The position numbers were made by a program, and so were the translations under genes. DNA of 64,000 nt from Henckelia pumila. Taxonomy: Eukaryota > Streptophyta > Magnoliopsida > Lamiales > Gesneriaceae. Shown piece after piece: positions 37,826 to 47,765 of this stretch. The stretch lies in NCBI RefSeq assembly GCF_033568475.1, contig NC_133123.1, forward strand, positions 24,724,622 through 24,788,621. The letters are read 5' to 3'. Position 1 is the first letter of the stretch, and each line of letters opens with the position of its first letter. A model generated the notes under the pieces. The model was not told the DNA's origin, did not search any database, and saw only the letters and a program-made list of their open reading frames with translations.

Positions 37826-39168
37826 TGTTGGGATCGGTTCAGAGGGTAGAGGGGGGGTGAATACACTCTGAAACTTTTCTTTTTCTTCTTTAAAATGATC
37901 AAGTGAGGTTTAGTTCACTTAACCAGTTTTCTCAACTTCTAAAACGTTTTGAACAACTTAAATAGTGCGGAAATAGTTCAGAGGTTTTAGTGATGCAAAG
38001 TTTATAATGCAATGTATGAGCAGGATGTAAGATAAATGGCAGTAAATGTTAAAGCACGATTTTATGGAAGTTCGAAGGCTTAATCCTTCTACGTCTCCCC
38101 TTCTTCCACTTAGGAAGGAATTCACTAGAAGACTTTGGTTATTACAACGTCTTGTAATACACCCACTTCAGACTTAGGACTTATCCAATGCCTAATCCGA
38201 AACTCCTAGATTTACACAGATAAGATTCTCAGTTCTTATCAGACTGGTGGAAGCTTTCAGAGCAGCTTCAAGTCTCTTCAACACTGAGTATAGTTGAGTT
38301 GAGCTTCTCAGACTGCAGAGCGGTCGAGAGGCTTGAAAACCCTAGGATGATCCTTGACGATCAGATGTGTGAACTGTAGGCGAGGGTTTATTTGAGCAGC
38401 AGATGAATGATCTTGTAAGTGTGCTTAAGTATATCAGATGAGGACTTCTGATATTATTCAAGTGATTGAAATTTTTCTGAGTTGCTTGTCTCTCTTCGTT
38501 GTCTCGTATCACTTGTTGTTGTTCACGTTGTGTATCTCTTTTTGAGCAATCTTCCCTTTATATAGGTCAATCATCAACGTCTTTATTTTGAACGTTCTGA
38601 TGCTGCATTGAATGCACATTTAATGCTCATAAATGCATTGATGATTCTGCATGAGGATCGTACACTGCAGACAACTTCCAGGGTCCAAAACTGGAATAAA
38701 CGGTCGAATGCTTTATCTGCAGTCATTCTGTGTTTTTGCCATTTTGGTACAACCTGTTGTCTTGATTTGCAGGAGTCAACAAATCTTCTGAAACGCCGGT
38801 TCTGCTTTTAATAAAGGATCCTGCAAAGAACATCTTGTCACAGGTACTTGTCTCGAGATATCTAGATAGGCAGTTGGCATTCTACCGGTAGAGATATTTG
38901 TCCTCTGCTGGTTTGAATAACCAGTCGATAAGCTTGTGACTTCAACCGGTCGAGAGATAAAGGCGGTTGACAAGCTTCCGGTAGATAGATTTATCCTCTG
39001 CTGGTTTTGATAGCCAGTCGATAGGCTTGTGACTTCAGCCGGTCGAGGGCAAAGGCGGTTGACAAGCTTCCGGTAGAAGTTGTAGTAGATTCCTGAAATA
39101 CAATGGTTGGCAGCACATTCCTATACAATGAGTTGTTGTTTGTTATCACCAAAATATCGGATTCAACA
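37826..39168 (-). repeat. 3' LTR of the Sirevirus
   Basis: TGTTGGGATC ... TTCAACA, 1343 bp. By eye it differs from the other LTR at one site only (agtaaatgtt here near 38049, agtaaatgct near 47989). A roughly 90-bp tandem duplication (38901-38991, 38992-39078) in U3 carries repeated CCGGT motifs. Confidence 0.95.
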
Positions 39169-39182
39169 ATTTCCCCCTTTTT
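39169..39182 (-). other. Polypurine tract of the Sirevirus
   Basis: The minus strand reads AAAAAGGGGGAAAT immediately before the 3' LTR. It primes plus-strand DNA synthesis in LTR elements. Confidence 0.85.
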
Positions 39183-39339
39183 GGTGATGACAAAACTTAA
39201 GTGCTCCAAGAACAATATGAAAGCATTAAAATGAACTTCATTGAGAGAATGAATTTCATTAAGTACAATAAGTATTTTTATTACACCTACAGAAAAAAAA
39301 TAAGATGTGGCTGCGATAAGTAAAGAAGAGATAAGTTGT

Positions 39340-42105
39340 TCATCTTTTGAACCAACTGGCTCCTCCTGACCTATCGCCTTCTCTTCTTCTTCTGTCGGCT
39401 TCTTCTTTTCTTCTGGACTCTTCTTCACGTCTTCTTGCCTCTGCTGCTCTACGTTGCTCTTCTTCCCCCTTTTTGGCATCACCTTGGTTGAGCCGAAGGA
39501 TGACCTCAGTGAGTTGAGTGCCAATGCAGGCTTGCATAGTGTCTATTTTTGCATCGATTTGAGCAAGTAGAGTGGCTTGCATAGTGTCCATCCGATCATT
39601 CAACTGCTTATGAAGGCGATTTTCGGATCGGATAACTTGTTCGGAGACGGTAGAGAGCGTGTTGATTTGAGTGCGATGATGATTAGTGATCTCTGTGGAC
39701 AGACGAGCAAGGTCTCGAGACACGGTCTCGAAATGCCGAATCATCGTCTGGCGTGAATTATCGACCGATAAGGATGAGTTTGTTATGTCTTGAGAGAAGG
39801 ACCTAACCGTTTGCATGAGCTCATGAAGCCGATTTATCAAGGTATGATCTAGAGCTGCGGCCATGGCTTCAATTAAAGAATCATCAGTCTGAAGCATTTG
39901 CCCTTCTGGGTCATTTCTTGGTGAAACCGGGCTAGACTCACGATGATGTGGTGCGGGTGAATTTGCTGGAGAGCTGCCCGATGGACCTTCCAATAATGGT
40001 ACAGTTGGAGATGTAATAGTTTCGACTGCAGCCAATATGGTTGGTGGAGTACCAGGATCAGCACTTGGTTCATCCATAATGAGATCTTCCATAAACTTTT
40101 CAGTAGATGGAGACGGTTGAAGTGCTGGATCAGCATCAGTCACGTGCTGTTCTGGAGATGCAGGTGATACAATAGTGCTTGATATCTCCGTTGGGGGCAC
40201 TGTTGCTTCACTACTGCAAGGAGCCTCTGTCACAGAGGTGACAGGTATCTCTTGTGCAACCACTTCTAAAACATCTTGTGAATGACCGGGAGAAGTGTGA
40301 GCGGTCGTCACGGGAGAGGAGTGAGCAATCACAACTGCTTCCGGTTGAGTAACTGCTTGGACTGCGGTTGAGGAGGGGTCGACCGATGAAGATGCTGCCA
40401 CATTCGATCTTAGAGCATATGATTGAAAGAGGTCAGCAGTGATGAGATCGGTCAAAATCCCATCTGAAGAAGGGAGAGCATAGACGTCTTCTTCACCCTG
40501 ATCTTGAGTGAGAAAGGTTTTCATAATCACTTGTGCTTCCAGCACATAAGCTTGTAAACAGGCTGCTGAAACTGGTGTTTTGACATTGTTGAGAGCTTGG
40601 AAGTGCTGAAGTAGTTGAGTGATTTGACGTAGACTATCCTGTAGTCCAGTCAAAATCACAAAGTCATCGGCGGCGGTAGGACTCTTGGATTTGAAATTCT
40701 TGACACGCTCATTAATTAGCAGTGATAGCAGGCTTCCTCGAAGCTTCAAGTCTATGAGATGTCTTCTTCCCAGAGCCTCCACGATGTCTTCAGTATCAGC
40801 AAATAGAAGCATCTTCTGCTCAATGACGTTTAGAGATTTCCATTTAGGAAATATTTGAGCGAGTGTCAAGTGAGTGCGGGAGTGATGCCATCTGTCAAAA
40901 CGTTGTAGATGACGCTTGACAGTACGGAGCACGTGAGAGATGATCATATTGAGTTCTATCGTAGCTGCTGGTTGAGCCTTGGGTGTGTATATCATCACAC
41001 CTTTCCCTTTGTCTTTGGGATCAGCTAGAGTGACCTCAGGAGCTGATGAGGCACCTTCCCGGATTATCACACCTTTTGTAGGACGAGGAGCAGTAGAAGC
41101 AACAACGGTGGTAGTCTCGACCGTTGGCAGGGTAGGAGCAAGTCCAGAAAGAGACTTTAGCTTCTTGTGCTGCCTCTTCTTCTCGCCTGCAGGCGTGGAT
41201 GACACAGCTGCTTTGGAGACCGAAGGAGATGACTTGCTGAAGGCTTGAATCAGTGGAACATTCTCACGTGATTCATCTTCAGAGTCAGATTCGATGATCA
41301 GTTGACGCTTGGCAGACTTTTTGGTATGGACTGGTTTGGCCACGACCGAAACCGTTGAAAGCGGTTGAGGGATAGCAATAACCTTTGCGGTTGAGGGCAA
41401 GGTGTCGACCGCAGTCTCTTTCTTGTTCAGGAATTTGAGAATCGTAGACTTGTTGAGCCATTTGGTGGGATGCAGAGGCTCAGTCTTGGAAAAGTCCACT
41501 CCAAGGACGCCCAAGATGTGGCAGATTTGCAAAGCAAATCCCTCGGATTGCCCTTTGCCCCTGATCATTTCACATAGAATATTGAACAGAATGTCTGACC
41601 AGTTTATGTTGATCTTGGAGGCAATACAAGCCATGTATTGAAATTTCTCCAGCGTCACCTTGTCGTAAGATCCAGCCTTGGCCAGAAGATTCTTGGCCAC
41701 GATATTAGTCAGTAGTCTGAATGGAGCTTTGAGAGATGTCTTCTGGGCCGGCAGTTTGATCGGAGCATCAGTAGTTGAGAACTCCTTCAACCAATAAGAG
41801 CAGTTACCATCTGGAAGATCCGTGCATTTTGTCAAACCCCTGGAGGGCAGATCAAATGTGCTGGCGAAGAACTTCTGATTGAAGGAGTAGGCCTCTGTCT
41901 TAATCAAGCATTTGATAGTCCCATGCTCGATTTGAGCGGTTGCGAAGAACTCCTTCAAAATAGGCAAATCGCAGATGGCGCTGCATTCCAGAAATTTCTT
42001 TAGTCCAGAGGCTTCAAGCATGGTGAAGACCTCAGTTATTCCTGCGTTGTTTGCCTTAACAACGGAATCAAAGTTGATGGCAAGGCAAGTCTTCTGGATC
42101 GACAT
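39340..42105 (-). CDS. Sirevirus extra ORF (env-like position), 921 aa
   Basis: An open frame in the place of the so-called env-like gene of Sireviruses. I chose the ATG of MSIQKTCLAINFDS; the frame is open a further 72 codons upstream, but that part has no family look and overlaps a TATA-like box. Residues 1-250 form a helical globular region (FLECSAICDLPILKEFFATA, SFNQKFFASTFDLP, KFQYMACIASKININWSDIL). About 270-400 is basic and Ser-rich, with likely nuclear signals (KKSAKRQLIIESDSEDE). About 550-730 is Ser/Pro/Thr-rich and disordered. About 740-880 is a long coiled coil, and the end is Arg/Glu-rich. No convincing signal peptide or membrane anchor is seen within the 921 residues, so an envelope role is doubtful. 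Its first half resembles the ORF at 8516-9622. Confidence 0.75.
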   Translation of the reverse strand: MSIQKTCLAINFDSVVKANNAGITEVFTMLEASGLKKFLECSAICDLPILKEFFATAQIEHGTIKCLIKTEAYSFNQKFFASTFDLPSRGLTKCTDLPDGNCSYWLKEFSTTDAPIKLPAQKTSLKAPFRLLTNIVAKNLLAKAGSYDKVTLEKFQYMACIASKININWSDILFNILCEMIRGKGQSEGFALQICHILGVLGVDFSKTEPLHPTKWLNKSTILKFLNKKETAVDTLPSTAKVIAIPQPLSTVSVVAKPVHTKKSAKRQLIIESDSEDESRENVPLIQAFSKSSPSVSKAAVSSTPAGEKKRQHKKLKSLSGLAPTLPTVETTTVVASTAPRPTKGVIIREGASSAPEVTLADPKDKGKGVMIYTPKAQPAATIELNMIISHVLRTVKRHLQRFDRWHHSRTHLTLAQIFPKWKSLNVIEQKMLLFADTEDIVEALGRRHLIDLKLRGSLLSLLINERVKNFKSKSPTAADDFVILTGLQDSLRQITQLLQHFQALNNVKTPVSAACLQAYVLEAQVIMKTFLTQDQGEEDVYALPSSDGILTDLITADLFQSYALRSNVAASSSVDPSSTAVQAVTQPEAVVIAHSSPVTTAHTSPGHSQDVLEVVAQEIPVTSVTEAPCSSEATVPPTEISSTIVSPASPEQHVTDADPALQPSPSTEKFMEDLIMDEPSADPGTPPTILAAVETITSPTVPLLEGPSGSSPANSPAPHHRESSPVSPRNDPEGQMLQTDDSLIEAMAAALDHTLINRLHELMQTVRSFSQDITNSSLSVDNSRQTMIRHFETVSRDLARLSTEITNHHRTQINTLSTVSEQVIRSENRLHKQLNDRMDTMQATLLAQIDAKIDTMQACIGTQLTEVILRLNQGDAKKGEEEQRRAAEARRREEESRRKEEADRRRREGDRSGGASWFKR

Positions 42106-42228
42106 GATATCTGTAGATAAGAACTCGAGCAAAGAGTAAGCAAGAGCTTGAGAGTAATTTGATGGACCGTTTAATACAATATGAAAGCTTTTAGCAAAGG
42201 TGAAAGATTGATATACGAGTGTAAAGAA

Positions 42229-42239
42229 GTATATATAGG
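42229..42239 (-). promoter_or_regulatory. Possible internal promoter TATA box for the extra ORF
   Basis: CCTATATATAC on the minus strand lies about 125 bp upstream of the ATG at 42105 and about 235 bp after the pol stop. The spacing suits a separate transcript. This is inference from position only. Confidence 0.35.
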
Positions 42240-42471
42240 AACCTATGGGCCATAGGGTGACGTCATGAAAAGTATTTTTGAAATTCAAAAAGTTTTGAAG
42301 TGCATAATCACGGCGCCTCAATTAATGTCATTTGGTTCAAAGCACCAAGCTGCTAGTACGAAGCCTGTCAGAGACAAGTTAAAGGCGGATGATATGCCAA
42401 TATTTATGGCAATCGTAACAGCTAATCTATTAATGTCATATTGACAATCATTCCCCCTAAACACATGCATA

Positions 42472-45400
42472 CTAACTTAAATCTACTAAGCCAAGAATAT
42501 TTCGAAAATATGAAAACTTAGCGTCCGGTAGAGGCTTGGTGAATATGTCTGCTGCTTGCTGATCGGTAGAGATGTATTCCAGCCTGATTTCCTTCTTTAA
42601 GACATGATCTCGGATAAAGTGATGCCTGACATCAATGTGCTTTGTCCGAGAGTGCATCACTGGATTGTGAGTGATGGCTATGGCACTTGTATTGTCACAG
42701 TAGATTGGAGCTTCACTCGACCGAATCCCATAATCATTAAGCTGCTGTTGAATCCAGAGTATTTGAGCACAACAGCTGCCAGCAGCAAGGTATTCTGCTT
42801 CGGCGGTCGAGGTAGCAATTGATGTCTGCTTCTTACTTGACCACGAAATTAGTCTATCTCCAAGGAATTGACATGTGCCACTTGTACTTTTGCGATCAAT
42901 TCTACAACCTGCATAATCTGCATCTGAATAGCCAATAAGATTAAGATTTGAATCTTTGGGATACCAAAGACCCACATTAGTAGTTCCTTTAATATATTTA
43001 AGTATTCGTTTGGTAGCAATGAAATGAGATTGCTTAGGTGCGGCTTGAAATCTAGCACATAAACAAACTGAATACATGATATCCGGTCGACTGGCAGTCA
43101 AATAGAGCAGTGAACCAATAAGGCCTCGATACATGGTTACCTCGACCGGAATTCCCCCTTCATCTTTATCAAGCTTAATTGATGTACACATGGGGGTAGA
43201 TACAGTTGAGCATTGTTCCATTCCAAACTTCTTTACCAATTCCTTGGCATACTTGGACTGATTGATGAATATTCCAGTTTCAAGTTGCTTTACTTGAAGT
43301 CCAAGAAAGAAGTTTAGCTCGCCCATCATGCTCATTTCAAACTTCTCCTTCATCAGTTTAGAGAACTTTGAGCACAACTTGGGGTTAGTTGACCCAAATA
43401 TAATGTCATCAACATAAATTTGTACTAGTAACACATGATCACCTTTTACAAATTTAAACAGGGTCTTATCGACCGTTCCAATTTGGAAATCATGTTCCAG
43501 TAAAAATTTTAGCAAAGTGTCATACCAAGCACGCGGTGCTTGTTTTAATCCATAGAGAGCTTTGTCAAGTTTATAGATATATTGAGGATGAGTAGGATTG
43601 ACAAAACCTGGTGGTTGTTCAACGTACACCTCTTCTTGAAGTAGACCATTGAGGAATGCAGACTTCACATCCATTTGATAAACTTTAAAATTCTTGAAGG
43701 CTGCATGAGCAAGAAAGATGCGGATTGCTTCTAGTCTTGCAACTGGCGCGAAAGATTCCTCAAAGTCTATGCCTTCTTCTTGTCTGAATCCTTGAGCAAC
43801 AAGTCGAGCTTTGTTACGCACAACAGTGCCATGTTCATCGAGCTTGTTACGAAACACCCATCTAGTTCCAATCACATTTTGATTTTTCGGTCGAGGAACT
43901 AGATGCCAAACATTGTTGCGGGTGAATTGATTCAACTCTTCTTGCATAGCTTCAATCCAGCTGGCATCTGATAGAGCTTCATCTATTTTCTTGGGTTCTA
44001 CCTGAGATATGAAAGCGGCATGCAAGAATTCATTAATCATTTGACCACGCGTTTTTCGAGGAGCAGAAGGGTCACCTATGACCAACCCAGGTAGATGATC
44101 TTTGTTCCACCTAAAATAATTCCCTAAAGGGTTGTCATCAATTGGTTGATGAACGTCCTCGTTTACTGGATCATCATTGGCTGGAGGATTGTTATCAACC
44201 GGTGGATCCACTTCTGGCCTTGTTTGATCACACCCGGTAGAGGGAACTGGATCATCCTTCTTTGGAGGATATAGATCACTGTCACTCTCTTCCTGTAGAT
44301 TTGTGTTTTCCAGTCTGTGACTCAGATCATTTATGCTCCCTTGAGTTTGTTCTGTACATAGAGTAGATTCATCAAAAACAACATGAATGGTTTCCTCGAC
44401 CGTTAGTGATCTTTGATTGAACACTCGATAAGCTCTGCTAACGGCTGAGTAACCAATAAAAGTTCCTTCGTCTGCTTTGGCATCGAAGGCTGTCAAATGG
44501 TTTTTGCCATTGTTGTGGATAAAGCATTTGCACCCAAAAATTTTGAAATAAGAAATATCAGGTTTTGTGCCATTCCAGATCTCATATGGAGTTTTGTTAA
44601 ATCGTTTATTAATCATAGATCTGTTTTGAGTATAGCAAGCTGTGTTAACTGCTTCTGCCCAAAGTCTTTGAGAAACATTTGAATCAGCAATCATAGTTCT
44701 GGCTGCTTCTTTTAAAGTACGGTTCCTTCTTTCAGCCACCCCATTTTGCTGTGGGGATCTAGCAGCTGACAACTCATGCTTGATTCCCTGATCATCTAGA
44801 TAAGTCATAAGAGTGGTGTTTAAAAATTCAGTCCCTCTATCACTCCTGATTCTATCTATCACAGTAGATTGTTCATTTTGCAAGCGTTTAAAAAGCTTAA
44901 TCAGGTGAGGTGCAGTTTGATCTTTTGAAGAGAGAAAGATGACCCAAGTAAATCGAGAAAAGTCATCTATAACAACAAGAGCATATCTCATTCCCCCTAT
45001 GCTTCTTACTGGTATAGGACCAAATAAGTCCATGTGAAGTAAGTCTAAACATTTGGAAGAAGACATACACCCTTTATTTTTAAAAGTTGCTCTCACCTGC
45101 TTTCCTAGTTGACAAGCAGGACAAACTTTGTCTTTTATAAAATTTCCTTCGGGCAGACCAGAAACCAAATCATGCTTCCTCAAGTTAAAAATGGACTTAA
45201 AATTTAGATGATTTAACCGCTTATGCCACAACCAATGTTTATCATGATGAGCAGTAAGACAAGTAGGTGAAGAACTATGTGAGCAAGACCAGTTTACCTT
45301 GTAGGTGTTTAGGTCTCGTACACCGGTCATAAGAGTCTCACCTTTGTCATTTTTTATGAGGCAAGTGTGTTTGTGAAACTCGACCGAATGATCATTGTCA

Positions 45401-45699
45401 CATAGTTGACTAATACTTATCAAATTATAGCATAGTTTGTCAACAAGTAACACATCTTTAATAATGATGTTACCATGGATGATCTTACCCTTACCCACGG
45501 TTTTACCTTTGGAGTTGTCTCCAAAGCTGATCTTTGGTCCTTTGCACAACACCACTTCTGTTAGAAGTTCTGGATTCCCTGTCATGTGTCGTGAGCAACC
45601 GCTATCTAAATACCAGGTAGTGTCCTTGATAGAAGTGGTTTTCTCGCTCGTTTGGACTTTTAGTACCTGCAAAGAGTGAAGAACTTTTGGTACCCATAT
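42472..45699 (-). CDS. Copia pol polyprotein (PR-IN-RT-RNaseH), amber read-through product
   Basis: An open frame of 1075 codons directly after the gag amber codon and in the same frame. No ATG lies between the stop and the protease, which supports read-through. Domains in order: aspartic protease ([13 protein letters not shown]), GAG-pre-integrase HHCC ([10 protein letters not shown] ... CPACQLGK), integrase with D-D-E ([31 protein letters not shown]), reverse transcriptase ([34 protein letters not shown]), RNase H ([35 protein letters not shown]). All catalytic motifs look intact. The protein copies the element's RNA to DNA and inserts it into the genome. Confidence 0.93.
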   Translation of the reverse strand: MWVPKVLHSLQVLKVQTSEKTTSIKDTTWYLDSGCSRHMTGNPELLTEVVLCKGPKISFGDNSKGKTVGKGKIIHGNIIIKDVLLVDKLCYNLISISQLCDNDHSVEFHKHTCLIKNDKGETLMTGVRDLNTYKVNWSCSHSSSPTCLTAHHDKHWLWHKRLNHLNFKSIFNLRKHDLVSGLPEGNFIKDKVCPACQLGKQVRATFKNKGCMSSSKCLDLLHMDLFGPIPVRSIGGMRYALVVIDDFSRFTWVIFLSSKDQTAPHLIKLFKRLQNEQSTVIDRIRSDRGTEFLNTTLMTYLDDQGIKHELSAARSPQQNGVAERRNRTLKEAARTMIADSNVSQRLWAEAVNTACYTQNRSMINKRFNKTPYEIWNGTKPDISYFKIFGCKCFIHNNGKNHLTAFDAKADEGTFIGYSAVSRAYRVFNQRSLTVEETIHVVFDESTLCTEQTQGSINDLSHRLENTNLQEESDSDLYPPKKDDPVPSTGCDQTRPEVDPPVDNNPPANDDPVNEDVHQPIDDNPLGNYFRWNKDHLPGLVIGDPSAPRKTRGQMINEFLHAAFISQVEPKKIDEALSDASWIEAMQEELNQFTRNNVWHLVPRPKNQNVIGTRWVFRNKLDEHGTVVRNKARLVAQGFRQEEGIDFEESFAPVARLEAIRIFLAHAAFKNFKVYQMDVKSAFLNGLLQEEVYVEQPPGFVNPTHPQYIYKLDKALYGLKQAPRAWYDTLLKFLLEHDFQIGTVDKTLFKFVKGDHVLLVQIYVDDIIFGSTNPKLCSKFSKLMKEKFEMSMMGELNFFLGLQVKQLETGIFINQSKYAKELVKKFGMEQCSTVSTPMCTSIKLDKDEGGIPVEVTMYRGLIGSLLYLTASRPDIMYSVCLCARFQAAPKQSHFIATKRILKYIKGTTNVGLWYPKDSNLNLIGYSDADYAGCRIDRKSTSGTCQFLGDRLISWSSKKQTSIATSTAEAEYLAAGSCCAQILWIQQQLNDYGIRSSEAPIYCDNTSAIAITHNPVMHSRTKHIDVRHHFIRDHVLKKEIRLEYISTDQQAADIFTKPLPDAKFSYFRNILGLVDLS

Positions 45700-47712
45700 C
45701 TAGTAGGGTCCAGGTCGGATTAGCCCTTTCGGGACCCACACCTGGAACACCCTTACAGGTTTGCCCGTGTGTGTGTCCAGAAATCTGTGCGGTCGATAGG
45801 CAGTAAATGTGTGTGCTTGTGAGGTTGCTGTGTGCTGCTTGCCTTTTTTATTTTCATCAGTTAGCCTGTACCTCTTTTGAACTGGCCTGCAATTAAAGTA
45901 CTGGTAAGGCTTCTCCTTTGACCATCTTTTCTTAGAGTAGTTAGACTCATTCCATGGCCTTTTGAAATTAGATTGGTTTCCCTTTCTTCTTTCATTAGGT
46001 TTTGGTTTGATCCAAGTTCCTCTTTGATTAGAGGTCTGGGGATCCACATATCCCAGCCCTCTATGCTTAGAGCTTCGTTCGTTCGATACTTTCTGATTTT
46101 TGTCAAAGCTGCACTTATCGTGTTCATATATCGTGCTGGACCTGACAAATCTTATTTTGTTAAGATTGCCTTTGTCCAGGCTTGACTGAATACAGGATTC
46201 CATAGACTGTTCATTTGTTCCAAACCCTAGACCGGTTTTATCATGTACCGGTCTTTGGATTTCTTGAATCTTGTCAATGGTTACCGAAGATTTATTCCAA
46301 GCCTTAATGGTTTCAAGTAGTTTTTTATTCTCAATCAAGGTAGCTTGGAATACTCTTTTCAAGGTGTCGTTCTCAGTAGCCAGCAGACTTAGCTTGACCT
46401 TAAGACCATCAAGCTCTTTTTGCTGCATGCAGCTTGATTTGCTTGACTTATCTTTTAGGTCAGCTCTTTCTGCCTTTACTTCCTCGAACTCCTTGGATAA
46501 TGCTTTGTATTCATTAGCCATTTCGTGTAAAGCAGTAACTAAATCATTGTGAGTAAATTCAGGTGAGCCAAAGTCAAATACCTCCTCAGCTTCTTCTTCG
46601 ATGTCGGCCATAAGGCATTCCACTTTTTCATCATCGCTGTCATCTGAAGAGCTTCCGGTATTGGAGTTGTCAGAGTCAGACTCAGCCCACTTGTTTTTGC
46701 TCTCGTCTGCTACTAGAACCCTTTGGTCTCTTCCTTTTCTAAACGTCCTTTTATCCTCCTTACCCCTTCTTCTTTCGGAGAATTGCTTCTGATCATTGTT
46801 CTTAGGCTTGGTGCAGTCTGCAATGAAGTGGCCTGGCTTTCCACAGTTAAAACAAGTAGGACCATCGTTTGTATGGTCCGATTTATGATAATTTTTAAAT
46901 TTAGAATTGTTTTTACGCATAAATTTACCAAATTTCTTGACAAAGAGTGTCATGGCTTCATTGCTGATTTGCTCAGCTGATCTCTTTGGAGCTACCTCGA
47001 CCGGTGGACATATCACGGTTGAGGTTAAGGCCTTGGTTGGTTGAGAAGTAGATGGTTCATCTTCTGTTCTCATGTTGAGCTCGAACTCATAGGCTTTGAG
47101 ATCTGCAAAGAGATCATGCAGTTCAACCTTGCTCAAGTCTTTTGACTCTCTCATGGCCACTGTCTTGATCTCCCATTCTTTGGGCAGAGCTCTCATAACC
47201 TTCACAGCAATTTCACGGTTAGTATAAGTTTTACCTAAAGCAATAAGATCACAGATGATACTACTGAACCGTTCATCAAATTCAGCCATGGTTTCCCCTG
47301 GCTTCATTTTGGCGTTGTCATATTTTTGAATGGCCAGAGTGAGCTTGTTTTCCTTTGTCTGGTCATTCCCTTCACACAGCTGAGTGAGCTTCTCCCAAAT
47401 CTCCTTTGCTGTGGAACATGACTTGATTTTGCTGAACATATTCTTGTCCAGTGTTTTGTATAGGATGTCCCGGGCCACATTGTCAAGATTGGCCTTCTTT
47501 TTGTCCTCAGTGGTCCACTCAGCTCTTGGTTTCTCAATCATTTGTCCTGCACCATCGGCTAGAGCTGGGTTGACCTTCATAATTTTGATAGGACCGTCTG
47601 TTATGACATATAGCATGTCATCATCCTGTGCTGCAAGATGTGCCTGCATGCGAATTTTCCAATCATCATACTCTTCTTTAGAAAACATAGGAATTCTGTT
47701 GAAAGAAGTCAT
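45700..47712 (-). CDS. Copia gag polyprotein, 670 aa
   Basis: ATG at 47712 (MTSFNRIPMFSKEEYDDWK), 40 bp inside the primer site, to TAG at 45702-45700. The UBN2/gag-polypeptide domain spans about residues 5-215 (DILYKTLDKNMFSKIKSC, LIALGKTYTNREIAVKVMRALP). A single CCHC zinc knuckle, CFNCGKPGHFIADC, lies at about 292-305. An acidic Ser-rich stretch (SDSDNSNTGSSSDDSDDE) follows, then a coiled coil of about 70 residues and a basic Arg/Lys-rich tail. It forms the virus-like particle that packages element RNA. At 670 aa it is much longer than most Copia gags, as reported for Sireviruses. It ends RPGPY, then TAG ATA TGG, with pol continuing in frame. Confidence 0.93.
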   Translation of the reverse strand: MTSFNRIPMFSKEEYDDWKIRMQAHLAAQDDDMLYVITDGPIKIMKVNPALADGAGQMIEKPRAEWTTEDKKKANLDNVARDILYKTLDKNMFSKIKSCSTAKEIWEKLTQLCEGNDQTKENKLTLAIQKYDNAKMKPGETMAEFDERFSSIICDLIALGKTYTNREIAVKVMRALPKEWEIKTVAMRESKDLSKVELHDLFADLKAYEFELNMRTEDEPSTSQPTKALTSTVICPPVEVAPKRSAEQISNEAMTLFVKKFGKFMRKNNSKFKNYHKSDHTNDGPTCFNCGKPGHFIADCTKPKNNDQKQFSERRRGKEDKRTFRKGRDQRVLVADESKNKWAESDSDNSNTGSSSDDSDDEKVECLMADIEEEAEEVFDFGSPEFTHNDLVTALHEMANEYKALSKEFEEVKAERADLKDKSSKSSCMQQKELDGLKVKLSLLATENDTLKRVFQATLIENKKLLETIKAWNKSSVTIDKIQEIQRPVHDKTGLGFGTNEQSMESCIQSSLDKGNLNKIRFVRSSTIYEHDKCSFDKNQKVSNERSSKHRGLGYVDPQTSNQRGTWIKPKPNERRKGNQSNFKRPWNESNYSKKRWSKEKPYQYFNCRPVQKRYRLTDENKKGKQHTATSQAHTFTAYRPHRFLDTHTGKPVRVFQVWVPKGLIRPGPY

Positions 47713-47751
47713 GATTTGAAAACTTCAGATCAGCAGTTGAGAAAGGAACCC

Positions 47752-47763
47752 GCTCTGATACCA
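47752..47763 (-). other. Primer-binding site, initiator tRNA-Met type
   Basis: TGGTATCAGAGC on the minus strand, two bases from the 5' LTR end. It complements the 3' end of plant initiator tRNA-Met and is standard for Copia elements. Confidence 0.93.
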
Positions 47764-47765
47764 CT

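Noticed and set aside
38608-38973. Short ORFs in the Sirevirus LTR, repeated at 48548-48913
   Set aside because: Identical in both LTRs because the LTRs are copies; no coding features.
40979-41248. Plus-strand ORF within the Sirevirus
   Set aside because: Antisense shadow of the 921-aa ORF.
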